Source: Pseudoflavonifractor sp964504285 (GTDB lineage: Bacteria > Bacillota > Clostridia > Oscillospirales > Oscillospiraceae). Taken from it: a stretch of 64,000 bases of DNA. Each line of letters starts with the position of its first letter. The stretch's first letter is position 1. The notes under the pieces are model-generated. The model was not told the DNA's origin and ran no database searches. It was given only the letters and a program-made list of their open reading frames with translations. Positions 50,285 to 57,668 of this stretch are shown one piece after another. A program made the position numbers and the translations under genes. The stretch is from NCBI GenBank assembly GCA_964504285.1, contig CAZDDZ010000001.1, positions 79,935-143,934 on the forward strand, given 5' to 3'.

Positions 50285-51967
50285 TTAAAATTTAAAGCTG
50301 TCTTTCAGTGAAACAGAGCGGTTAAAGACCAGATTGCCGGGCTTGGAGTCCTTGTTGTCCACGCAGAAGTATCCCTGCCGCATGAACTGGAAGGAGGAGG
50401 GGGCAGCGGCATTGGCCAGGGAGGCCTCTACCTTCGCGCCTGAGAGGATCTCCAAGGAATTGGGGTTAAGGCAGTCTAAAAAGTTCTTATCACCGGCATC
50501 GGGCTCGGCGTCCAGAAACAGATTATCGTAGAGCCGCACTTCGGCGTCCAGCGCAGTATCAGCGTCTACCCAGTGGATGGTGGCACCCTTGACCTTGCGC
50601 CCGTCAGTGGGCTCGCCGCCCCGGGAGTTGGGGTCGTATTCACAGAGTACCTCGGTCACGTTACCGTCGGCATCCTTGACGCAGCCGGTGCAGGTGATGA
50701 GATAAGCACCCTTTAACCGGCACTCGAGACCGGCGGGGTACAAGCGCTTATATTTGGGAATGGGCTCCTCCAGAAAATCATCCCGCTCGATATAGAGGTT
50801 TCGGGAGAAGGTGACTTCACGGGTACCCTCCTCAGGGCGGTTGGGGTGATTCTCCACAAGGAAAGTTTCACTCTGCCCCTCAGGGTAGTTGGTAACAGTA
50901 AGCTTTACAGGGTGAAGTACAGCCATGACCCGCTGAGCGCTCTCGTTCAAGTCCTCCCGCAGGCAATGCTCCAAAAAGCCGTACTCCACGGTGGAGGAAG
51001 CCTTAGCGACGCCGTTGCGCTCAGAGAAGCTGCGAATAGCCTTAGGAGTGTAGCCCCGGCGGCGCAGACCGCAGAGAGTGGGCATGCGGGGGTCGTCCCA
51101 GCCGGATACCAGGTGCTCCTCCACCAGCAGGCGGAGTTTACGTTTACTCATAACAGTATAGTTGATGCCCAGGCGAGCAAACTCAATCTGCCGGGGCTTG
51201 GAGGGCACGGAGCAGTGCTCAATAAACCAGTCGTAGAGAGGGCGGTGATCCTCAAACTCCAAGGAGCAGAGAGAGTGGGTAATATGTTCCAGTGCGTCTT
51301 CCAGCGGGTGGGCAAAGTCGTACATGGGGTAGATGCACCATTTGTTGCCCTGACGGTGGTGATGCATGTGGTTAATACGGTAAATGGCCGGGTCACGCAT
51401 GTTGAAGTTTCCGCTGGCCAGGTCAATTTTGGCCCGCAGGGTGTATTTACCGTTTTCAAACTCACCGTTCTTCATACGTGCAAAAAGATCAAGACTCTCT
51501 TCAATGGGGCGATCACGCCAGGGGGAGCGGGCGGGGGTATTTACGTCGCCCCGGTACTCCTTAAATTCCTCAGGCGTCAGCTCGCAGACATAGGCCAGAC
51601 CCTTCTTAATCAGCTCCACAGCATACTCGTACATCTGGTCAAAGTAGTCGGAGGCAAAGTAAAAGCGGTCGTCCCAGTCGTAGCCCAGCCACTTGATGTC
51701 CTCCTGAATGGCCTCGACGTACTCCACGTCTTCCTTGGTGGGGTTGGTATCGTCCATGCGGAGGTTGCAAATACCACCGTATTTCTCAGCGGTGCCAAAA
51801 TCTACAAAAATAGCCTTGGCATGGCCGATATGCAGGTATCCATTAGGCTCAGGCGGAAAACGAGTGTGCACTTGCATCCCGTGAGACCGCCCCCCTTGGG
51901 CCAGGTCTTCATCAATAAAATCATGAATAAAGTTCTGCGACATAGTTGAAATGGAATCTTCAGGCAT
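50285..51967 (-). CDS. glnS: Glutaminyl-tRNA synthetase
   Basis: A 560-residue class Ib synthetase charging tRNA-Gln directly. HIGH motif in RFPPEPNGYLHIGHAKAI, RMDDTNPTKEDVEYV, the KMSKS-equivalent in NYTVMSKRKLRLLVEEHLVSG, and a C-terminal beta-barrel anticodon domain (about 345-560). Length matches bacterial GlnRS. Most Firmicutes instead make Gln-tRNA with GluRS and GatCAB; GlnRS is thought to have entered bacteria by transfer. GAAGGAGTG precedes the start. Confidence 0.95.
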   Translation of the reverse strand: MPEDSISTMSQNFIHDFIDEDLAQGGRSHGMQVHTRFPPEPNGYLHIGHAKAIFVDFGTAEKYGGICNLRMDDTNPTKEDVEYVEAIQEDIKWLGYDWDDRFYFASDYFDQMYEYAVELIKKGLAYVCELTPEEFKEYRGDVNTPARSPWRDRPIEESLDLFARMKNGEFENGKYTLRAKIDLASGNFNMRDPAIYRINHMHHHRQGNKWCIYPMYDFAHPLEDALEHITHSLCSLEFEDHRPLYDWFIEHCSVPSKPRQIEFARLGINYTVMSKRKLRLLVEEHLVSGWDDPRMPTLCGLRRRGYTPKAIRSFSERNGVAKASSTVEYGFLEHCLREDLNESAQRVMAVLHPVKLTVTNYPEGQSETFLVENHPNRPEEGTREVTFSRNLYIERDDFLEEPIPKYKRLYPAGLECRLKGAYLITCTGCVKDADGNVTEVLCEYDPNSRGGEPTDGRKVKGATIHWVDADTALDAEVRLYDNLFLDAEPDAGDKNFLDCLNPNSLEILSGAKVEASLANAAAPSSFQFMRQGYFCVDNKDSKPGNLVFNRSVSLKDSFKF

Positions 51968-52037
51968 GCAGGTTCACTCCTTCATTTTATAGCGACTTTT
52001 TATTTTAACCTGTTTAGGCAAAAAAAGCAATTATTTC

Positions 52038-52988
52038 TTATGATACGATGTTAATTGGGGTGCCGGACAAGTAGCCCTGGATATTATCCGTCAAGATAGA
52101 GACAAGCCGCTGTCGGGTTTCAAGCCCCTTCCAGCCCATGTGGGGTGTGAGAATAACGTTCTCCATAGAGTAGAGAGGGCTATCCTCCACGGGGGGCTCA
52201 CTCTCCTGCACATCCAGTCCGGCGCCTGCAATAACACCGCTTTCAAGGGCGCTTATAAGTGCCGCTTCGTCCACCAACGGGCCCCGGGAGGTGTTGATTA
52301 GATAAGCGGAGGGCTTCATCTGAGAGAGGGCTTCTCTGCTAATCAGATGCCTGGTGTCAGCAGTCAGCGGACAGTGTAGGGAGAGGAAATCACTGCGGGA
52401 GAGAAGCTCATCCATGGTGACATAATGAATACCGCTGGAGTCATCTCGTGGTGTGCGGGCGTAAGCAATAACCTCCATATCCATAGCCAAGGCGATTTTC
52501 GCTACATTTTTGCCGATGTTACCCGTGCCGATTAACCCCAGGGTTTTGCCGTTTAGCTCCACATGGTCAACCTGCAAATAGCGGGTAAAGTTGGAGCGGT
52601 CGCCTCTGGTGAGCATGGCCTGTTGCCTCTGCATGGATGAGGAGAGCCCCAGCATAAGCATAATGGCGGTATGAGCCACACGTTGGCTGCTGTAAGCCGG
52701 AATATTGCAGACGGTAATGCCCTTTTGCCGAGCGGCATCCAAGTCAATATTATTGTATCCCGTGCCGGCCTCGCAAAGGAGCTTTACACAGTCGGGGAAG
52801 CGGGATAAAATATCAGCGGGAACAGGCAATTCCTTGGTTACTACAATTTCGTGGCCGGTCACTCGTTCGATTATCTGATCCGGAGCGGTGGTATCATAAA
52901 TTGTCACATGGTCGGAGAGCTGTGTCAAATTCAATTTTCCGTCGTAGTTCATCTTGGCGGCATTTAGCACTACTGTTTTACTGTTCAT
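52038..52988 (-). CDS. D-2-hydroxyacid dehydrogenase (NAD-dependent)
   Basis: A 316-residue enzyme of the glycerate/phosphoglycerate dehydrogenase family. The NAD loop is KTLGLIGTGNIGKNVAKIA. Catalytic residues are Arg in NTSRGPLVDE, Glu in GLDVQESEPP and His in LTPHMGWKG. No ACT or C-terminal regulatory domain is present, so it is closer to hydroxypyruvate/glycerate dehydrogenases than to SerA; the substrate is open. Ribosome site AAGGAGGTAAG. Its upstream region contains a shortened copy of element B. Confidence 0.88.
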   Translation of the reverse strand: MNSKTVVLNAAKMNYDGKLNLTQLSDHVTIYDTTAPDQIIERVTGHEIVVTKELPVPADILSRFPDCVKLLCEAGTGYNNIDLDAARQKGITVCNIPAYSSQRVAHTAIMLMLGLSSSMQRQQAMLTRGDRSNFTRYLQVDHVELNGKTLGLIGTGNIGKNVAKIALAMDMEVIAYARTPRDDSSGIHYVTMDELLSRSDFLSLHCPLTADTRHLISREALSQMKPSAYLINTSRGPLVDEAALISALESGVIAGAGLDVQESEPPVEDSPLYSMENVILTPHMGWKGLETRQRLVSILTDNIQGYLSGTPINIVS

Positions 52989-53005
52989 TAAGCTTACCTC
53001 CTTCT

Positions 53006-53051
53006 TAGCCTGACCAGTGTCATCCGGGTTCAGATTACACTGGTTGGGCTA
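53006..53051. repeat. Reduced copy of element B (ends only)
   Basis: 46 bases: TAGCCTGACCAGTGT, CAT, then a 28-base right end equal to that of element B with four changes, ending TGGGCTA. The two ends are joined without the interior, so the whole unit is a near-palindrome. It sits in the divergent region between the dehydrogenase and the response regulator. Confidence 0.65.
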
Positions 53052-53134
53052 TGGTAAAAGTATATCTCAATTTATACTACAAGATAAAGGTCTGTCAAGG
53101 GGCGGCGGGAAAGAGTGGAACTCAGAGTCTAAGA

Positions 53135-53163
53135 TTGATAAAAATAAAATATCGTGTTATTGT
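53135..53163 (+). promoter_or_regulatory. Candidate SigA promoter of the response regulator
   Basis: TTGATA (53135-53140), 17 bases, TATTGT (53158-53163), 37 bases before the GTG start. Confidence 0.45.
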
Positions 53164-53200
53164 TGATAAAGAGGATAAATGGGAAAAGGAGGGAAGCAAA

Positions 53201-53986
53201 GTGACAAATGTCGAGCGAAAGTATCGGATATTGGTCATTGAGGATGACCCGCAAGAAGTGCGAAGGATTGAAGCATGTTTGAACACTTGCTCGGACTTTG
53301 AATACCTGGGAGCGGTGAGCCGTTGTGAGGAGGGTATTAAACTATCCAGACAGCATAAGCCCGACTGCGTTATTTTGGATCTGGAGCTTGAACAGGGGCA
53401 CGGTCTTTATTTTCTCAACGCAAGAAAAGAAGGGGCGCTGGGCTGTATGCCTGCGGTGATGGTGTTGACGGCGGTTTCTTCGCCTGCGGTGGTTAAGGCT
53501 GTTCACAGAAAGCACTCCGACGGCTTTTTTTTAAAAGAAAGCGTTGAATATAAAGAAAAAGGTCCGGCAATTATTGTTGACTTGATTCGGGAGGTAGTGT
53601 TTTTGGATGACGAGGATGAGCCGGCACCAATGGATGGAGATTCCTTTCAATATTTGAGGGACAGAATTCGAGCAGAGTTTGTAAGCTTTGGTGCGGGGGA
53701 TGGAAATCATACACTGGAGTATCTGGTATGGGCAGTTGGGCTTGCCGCCATACGCACGGCCGGCCCAATCAACCTGACAGAGGATATTTACAAACCTATT
53801 GCCAAAATGCTGGACAAGGACGTAAACGCTATCCGGGGTGGGATCAGCTATAATGTTAAATTTATGCTGGATCGGGTGGATAGCCGTAAGCTGGAGGCAG
53901 CCTACACACCCAGCATCGACGAAAGAAGCGGCGCGGTGGAGGTCAAGCGTTTTATTACTTACTTCGCCAATAGGTATAGAGATTGA
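53201..53986 (+). CDS. Response regulator with Spo0A-type DNA-binding domain
   Basis: A 261-residue protein. Receiver domain 8-132: acidic pocket Glu14-Asp15-Asp16, phosphoacceptor Asp60 in CVILDLELE, Thr90 and Lys112. The C-terminal half (about 150-260) resembles the Spo0A effector domain: LVWAVGLAAIRTAGPINLTE, IYKPIAKMLDKDVNAIRGGI, SYNVKFMLDRVD and a final VKRFITYFANRYR. It is not Spo0A itself, since the sequence is divergent and it is paired with a kinase gene. GTG 53201 follows AAAAGGAGGG; the reading from 53051 overlaps the element B copy. It probably binds 0A-like boxes such as those at 54109-54134; that is inference. Confidence 0.82.
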   Translation: MTNVERKYRILVIEDDPQEVRRIEACLNTCSDFEYLGAVSRCEEGIKLSRQHKPDCVILDLELEQGHGLYFLNARKEGALGCMPAVMVLTAVSSPAVVKAVHRKHSDGFFLKESVEYKEKGPAIIVDLIREVVFLDDEDEPAPMDGDSFQYLRDRIRAEFVSFGAGDGNHTLEYLVWAVGLAAIRTAGPINLTEDIYKPIAKMLDKDVNAIRGGISYNVKFMLDRVDSRKLEAAYTPSIDERSGAVEVKRFITYFANRYRD

Positions 53987-53987
53987 T

Positions 53988-54034
53988 AAAAAACAGCGGA
54001 AGCCACTCGTAAAGAGCGGTTTCCGCTGTTTTTT
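53988..54034 (+). terminator. Terminator after the response regulator
   Basis: AAAAAACAGCGGAA (53988-54001) pairs with TTCCGCTGTTTTTT (54021-54034), with a partly paired interior. Confidence 0.8.
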
Positions 54035-54049
54035 AATCCGATTAAAAAA

Positions 54050-54078
54050 TTGAAAAAGATTACGCATAAGATTAAATA
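54050..54078 (+). promoter_or_regulatory. Candidate promoter of the short peptide gene
   Basis: TTGAAA (54050-54055), 17 bases, TAAATA (54073-54078). The start point would be near 54085, giving a leader of about 65 bases that includes the inverted boxes at 54109-54134. Confidence 0.5.
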
Positions 54079-54108
54079 TATGTAACTTCCCTGAATATGG
54101 TACTTTTT

Positions 54109-54134
54109 CTGTCGCAAGCTTGTTATTTCGACAG
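54109..54134. promoter_or_regulatory. Inverted pair of Spo0A-box-like sites
   Basis: CTGTCGCAA (54109-54117) and TTCGACAG (54127-54134) are inverted. The second contains TGTCGAA on the minus strand, a perfect Spo0A-box core; the first differs by one inserted base. The adjacent regulator has a Spo0A-type DNA-binding domain, so the site could serve it. As RNA it would form a hairpin just before the ribosome site. Confidence 0.45.
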
Positions 54135-54150
54135 GAAAGGGGAGTTACAA

Positions 54151-54210
54151 ATGGGTATTTGGGATGCTATCTGCGGTTGGCTTACTTATCTTTCAGATCA
54201 TTTTACATAA
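54151..54210 (+). CDS. Short amphipathic peptide, candidate signal or effector peptide
   Basis: A 19-residue reading frame encoding MGIWDAICGWLTYLSDHFT. It is supported by AAAGGGGAG seven bases upstream, a candidate promoter, and a clean terminator seven bases after the stop, so the whole unit is a compact gene. The peptide is amphipathic, with two Trp, one Tyr, one Cys and net negative charge. It lies between a Spo0A-type regulator and an AgrC-like kinase. It resembles neither AgrD (too short, no recruitment tail) nor a known toxin; in size and formyl-Met helix it recalls phenol-soluble modulins. Its function is unproven. Confidence 0.5.
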   Translation: MGIWDAICGWLTYLSDHFT

Positions 54211-54216
54211 GTGCGG

Positions 54217-54248
54217 GCAGAGGGGCATTTCTGCCCCTCTGCAACTTT
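54217..54248 (+). terminator. Terminator of the peptide gene
   Basis: GCAGAGGGGCA (54217-54227) and TGCCCCTCTGC (54232-54242) around TTTC, then AACTTTT. Confidence 0.8.
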
Positions 54249-54327
54249 TGATTATTGTAATTAGCTGCCCAATCGTGTGTAATAGGTTTTATATAGCCTA
54301 CTCAAACGAATAAAGGTGGTTATTTTA

Positions 54328-55818
54328 GTGGCGATAATTGATAAACTTTTGTTTGCTTTTGCCTTGCAAATGGCGTGGGTTAATTTTAATAAGCAAATGT
54401 TTGGTAGCAAAAATGATACACGAATGATAGTTAATGTTATTCAGATTTTTACATTGGCATGTTTACATGTTGTATGCGTACAGTATTTAAGACCAATAAA
54501 ACCATTTATAATGGTAAGTTTATTTTATGCATTTTCAATTAAGAAATATGTTGTACCATCCAAAGTCTTGCTAATTCAAGTTTTGTTTTCGTTTGTGATA
54601 ACATCTGGGGTGATGACGCTGTGCACAATACCGGCATATGCGATATGTGTAATGTCCGGCATGAAAGATGATATTTTTGTAACTCTAATAGCTTGTACTA
54701 TTTATATTCCGGCATATATATTAACTAAAAAAGTTTGTAAAAGGTGCAATGTTGGCGTTGTAGGAGAAAGCTTTCGCAAAGAATTGTTTGTGACTATGAT
54801 GTTTTTAATAATTTCGTCCATCCGCATTGTGCAGACTCCAGTTGCAGAAACCCAACAACAATTTCAACTCAGACTTTTCGCAATATTTGTCTTTGGCATA
54901 TGTTGTATCATGGTAGTTCAATGGATCTGGCGTGAACACATTGCGGCAGAGCAGGAAAAAAGGGATAGGGAAGAAAAAGCGCGCCTTGCCCAAGCGGCAA
55001 AAGAAAGGGGAGAGGAGTGTTTGAGCGTAAAGAGCGATAACCATAAACTGAACCGATTGCTCGCTGATACCCAAAAGAATTTTGAACGGATGCAAAAGCA
55101 GGTGGACGCCATGCACAATCCGGCGTTTGCACAGGAGATGTCGGTAGAAATTCAGACCTGCCTGAACAGCCTAAAGGAAATTAAGTGCGGTTTGCAGGAG
55201 GACGTTGACCGGGTACTGTGCTTAAGCCAAAGCCCGAGGACGGGAAGTCCCAGTCTGGATGAAGAGCTTAAGACAGTGGCGGAGGAAATGGTCTGCCATA
55301 AAATTGCATTTAGCTGTGTGGCCCAAGAAAACGCTGCCTGCCATCTGCTGCCGGATGTCCTCTCGGCGTACGACTTGCGGCAAATTATTGTTAATCTTTT
55401 AAATAATGCCATAAACGCAGTGGACCAACAGAAGCCGGAAAGACGCATTATAACCTTTACGCTGGGAAAAACACGGGGGACGGTTCGGCTGCGGGTGTCG
55501 GATTCCGGCGGGTATTTTAGCCCTGCGGTACTCAAAAACCTCGGTAGGAAGGGAAACACAACAAACGGAAACGGATTTGGGCTGGTGAATATTCTTGAGG
55601 CACTGGCGCGGTGTGATGCCAGCTTTTTCGTTGAGGAGTTTGTACCCCCAAGACCGCTGGGATATACCAAGAGCATAACGATACAGTTTGACAAGGCATC
55701 GGTGGTAAAGATAAGCTCGCCCCGACGAGAGGTGGAGAGCTGCACCGCAAATATAAAGGAACTACTCGCGCGGGAGAATGACCTGGTGGAGGAGGATTTG
55801 CGTGTATCAAGTAACTGA
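54328..55818 (+). CDS. AgrC-like sensor histidine kinase (GHKL ATPase)
   Basis: A 496-residue protein. The first 200 residues contain about six hydrophobic segments, as in AgrC-type peptide receptors; a charged coiled coil (205-265) and a GHKL ATPase follow: N box LRQIIVNLLNNAINAV (350-365), G1 DSGGYFSP (392-399), G2 GNGFGL (414-419). His239 (SDNHKLNRLL) is the only plausible phosphoacceptor and is not canonical. GTG 54328 has AAAGGTGG upstream; another GTG at 54316 lies inside that site. The sensor half is very A/T-rich and the kinase half is not. The last 17 bases overlap the next gene. Confidence 0.8.
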   Translation: MAIIDKLLFAFALQMAWVNFNKQMFGSKNDTRMIVNVIQIFTLACLHVVCVQYLRPIKPFIMVSLFYAFSIKKYVVPSKVLLIQVLFSFVITSGVMTLCTIPAYAICVMSGMKDDIFVTLIACTIYIPAYILTKKVCKRCNVGVVGESFRKELFVTMMFLIISSIRIVQTPVAETQQQFQLRLFAIFVFGICCIMVVQWIWREHIAAEQEKRDREEKARLAQAAKERGEECLSVKSDNHKLNRLLADTQKNFERMQKQVDAMHNPAFAQEMSVEIQTCLNSLKEIKCGLQEDVDRVLCLSQSPRTGSPSLDEELKTVAEEMVCHKIAFSCVAQENAACHLLPDVLSAYDLRQIIVNLLNNAINAVDQQKPERRIITFTLGKTRGTVRLRVSDSGGYFSPAVLKNLGRKGNTTNGNGFGLVNILEALARCDASFFVEEFVPPRPLGYTKSITIQFDKASVVKISSPRREVESCTANIKELLARENDLVEEDLRVSSN

Positions 55819-56005
55819 TGGCGCGTTTCACCTGGAAGGGGTAGGACGCTATCATTCCTGCGGACTAAAGTTGCCTAGCGGCGTTATGATTACGGATATT
55901 ACGATGGAACGCTCCAGTCTAAACGAGTTTGCCGAGTGCCTGAATCGACTGGAGGCATCTGAAATACATATTTGGGAACTCGTTGATGATTTCCTTTGTA
56001 AATGA
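55802..56005 (+). CDS. DUF6514-like small protein
   Basis: A 67-residue protein starting GTG 55802 after GAGGAGGA and overlapping the kinase end, so it is translationally coupled. GVMITDITMERSSLNEFAECLNRLEASEIHIWELVDDFL fits the pattern of DUF6514 proteins (DIS core, later HL..VVEDFL), a clostridial family of unknown function. Assignment is from memory of the pattern. Its coupling to a peptide-type sensor kinase suggests an accessory role in that pathway. Confidence 0.6.
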   Translation: MYQVTDGAFHLEGVGRYHSCGLKLPSGVMITDITMERSSLNEFAECLNRLEASEIHIWELVDDFLCK

Positions 56006-56061
56006 GCCGAAATACCTTGAAATTTAAAATGCGGTTTTTTGCTTTTGCAGATGCCGTGAAA

Positions 56062-56106
56062 CAGTATTGCCGGAAGCTGGTCAGCTTCCGGCAATACTGT
56101 TATTTT
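56062..56106. terminator. Bidirectional terminator between the kinase operon and the amidase
   Basis: CAGTATTGCCGGAAGCTG (56062-56079) and CAGCTTCCGGCAATACTG (56082-56099) form a perfect 18-base stem, followed by TTATTTTT. Confidence 0.88.
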
Positions 56107-57185
56107 TCTAAACCAAAGGAATAAATGTTTTCGTAATCACGCAGCATGGCAATGTCAACAGTTCCCTGGGTTTGGTTATAGAGACAGGACCACTGGGTGG
56201 TCGAGGTCTTATCTACCTGCACTTTTTGGCTCACGGCCTCCAGAAGGTTCATACCCTCCTCCGCGGTGAGTACTCCGTTTTTCTCGGTCATGACATTCTC
56301 CAGAATGTCAAAGCGGTCATAACCGCCGCCGAAGGTCCAGTCACCGGGAGTCAGAAGAAAGTTGGTGGCACGGGGAGAGTCAATTACAACCATCTTGTCA
56401 CCAATGTACTCCACCACCACAGACTTGCCGGTAGCGTCGGCAATCTGAAAGTGATAGCAGGAGTTGGCCGAGGCGTGCATATCATATTGTTCCAGCAGCG
56501 CAAGTGCCTCGTCCACGGTGGCGGCCTTGTCCAGTATCAGGCGAATGGCAGTGGTGGTAGTAATGTCAGGCTTTTCGGTTTGCTGATTGGTGGACTCGGT
56601 ATCAATCAGGAGTACGCCCACAGCCAGACCCTTTTCATTCATGCCGTCTAAAGGCACATAGGGGGCGGCCAGCGTGAGAATGCTATTGAGCATAGTGGTG
56701 GGCAGCTTATCCTCCCCGAAACCGATATAAGCTAGATTCACCATGGAAATGGACTTGTACCCGTTCTTGGGAGCCGTGCGGACAAAGAGCGCAGGGGAGT
56801 AGTACATGTCAAAATTACGACCGAAGATGGCGTCCCCCTCCGGAGTTTGGGCGGAAAAGGTAGAGCAGCCCAAATCGGGAATATCGAGACTTAGGGGTAG
56901 ACCTTTGAGAAGCTTTTTTGTAATAAAATCTAAAAGCTCATTGTCGTTGGATGCGCCGCCCTTAACTAAAAAATCATCAAAGCCGTAGTCGCCTTTATAC
57001 TCCATTGTAAACAGACTGGTGTCATCCATACGCTCAATGGTGGCCAAGGTGCGCAGCTCCCCTTGAAACAGCAGCAGGATGCCGCCTACGGCGGTTGCCA
57101 ATAAAACTGCAAGAGCAATCAGTCCGCGCTTTATGTATTTGCCTGTTGTATTGGATGTATGATCATTAGCTGTCGTTTTGTTCAT
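56100..57185 (-). CDS. Membrane-anchored Ntn hydrolase, choloylglycine/penicillin-acylase family
   Basis: A 361-residue protein. One membrane helix (about 19-41) and a segment of about 65 residues precede the catalytic domain, which begins at Cys107 (DLGCSTFSAQ). Arg123 in FGRNFDMYY and Asp126 lie 16 and 19 residues after the Cys, the same spacing as Cys2, Arg18 and Asp21 of bile salt hydrolases, and GMNEKGLAVGVL matches their Asn loop. The nucleophile must be freed by cleavage, so a propeptide is implied. Possible substrates are conjugated bile acids, penicillin V or N-acyl amino acids. ATG 57185 follows AAGGAG. Confidence 0.83.
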   Translation of the reverse strand: MNKTTANDHTSNTTGKYIKRGLIALAVLLATAVGGILLLFQGELRTLATIERMDDTSLFTMEYKGDYGFDDFLVKGGASNDNELLDFITKKLLKGLPLSLDIPDLGCSTFSAQTPEGDAIFGRNFDMYYSPALFVRTAPKNGYKSISMVNLAYIGFGEDKLPTTMLNSILTLAAPYVPLDGMNEKGLAVGVLLIDTESTNQQTEKPDITTTTAIRLILDKAATVDEALALLEQYDMHASANSCYHFQIADATGKSVVVEYIGDKMVVIDSPRATNFLLTPGDWTFGGGYDRFDILENVMTEKNGVLTAEEGMNLLEAVSQKVQVDKTSTTQWSCLYNQTQGTVDIAMLRDYENIYSFGLEK

Positions 57186-57298
57186 TATGCAAGACTCCTT
57201 TTGGTTTCTTGTTTGAACATCGAAATATTTGAAGTTCAAACTTTTAACATCATAGGCGGTCAGTCTGCGAAAGTCAAGAAAAATTTTTTAAAAACCAG

Positions 57299-57332
57299 TT
57301 GACATTTTAGAATATTATAATATACTAATATT
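57299..57332 (+). promoter_or_regulatory. Promoter and putative operator of the arsR-type operon
   Basis: TTGACA (57299-57304), 16 bases, TATACT (57321-57326). AATATT at 57311-57316 and again at 57327-57332 gives an A/T-rich dyad over the -10, in the position where ArsR-family repressors bind their own promoters. Confidence 0.65.
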
Positions 57333-57356
57333 AGAAAATAAATGTGAGGTGACCAC

Positions 57357-57668
57357 ATGAGCGATACAGAGGAGTTGTACGAAATCAAGGCAGACCTACT
57401 AAAGGCCTTGGCACATCCGGTGCGACTGCGCATCGTTCGGGGGCTTCTAAAAAACGGATGCCATAATGTAGGCTGTATGGAAGCAGGCACAGGTCAATCC
57501 CAGTCCTGTATTTCCCAGCACTTGGCGCGACTGAAGGCCGCAGGAGTCGTAAAGGCTACTCGCTCGGGTAACGAGGTTTATTACGATGTGGATGACCGGG
57601 AGCACATCATCGCACTGGTGGCGGCGCTCTTTGGAGATAGAGAGGAGGAGTACGGACGTGACCTATGA
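57357..57668 (+). CDS. ArsR-family transcriptional regulator
   Basis: A 103-residue winged-helix repressor. LLKALAHPVRLRIVRGLLKNG is the family N-terminus, the recognition helix lies in QSQSCISQHLARLKAAGVV, and the wing is ATRSGNEVYYDV. It lacks the CxC arsenic motif. Cys35, Cys40 and Cys51 lie near and in the DNA-reading region and could sense thiol redox state or persulfide, which suits the thioredoxin genes it precedes. The sensing role is inference. Its last 11 bases overlap the reductase gene. Confidence 0.87.
   Translation: MSDTEELYEIKADLLKALAHPVRLRIVRGLLKNGCHNVGCMEAGTGQSQSCISQHLARLKAAGVVKATRSGNEVYYDVDDREHIIALVAALFGDREEEYGRDL

Noticed and set aside
54151..54210. AgrD-type cyclic lactone precursor
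   Set aside because: At 19 residues it lacks the charged C-terminal recruitment tail, and no agrB is nearby; kept only as a peptide of unknown type.
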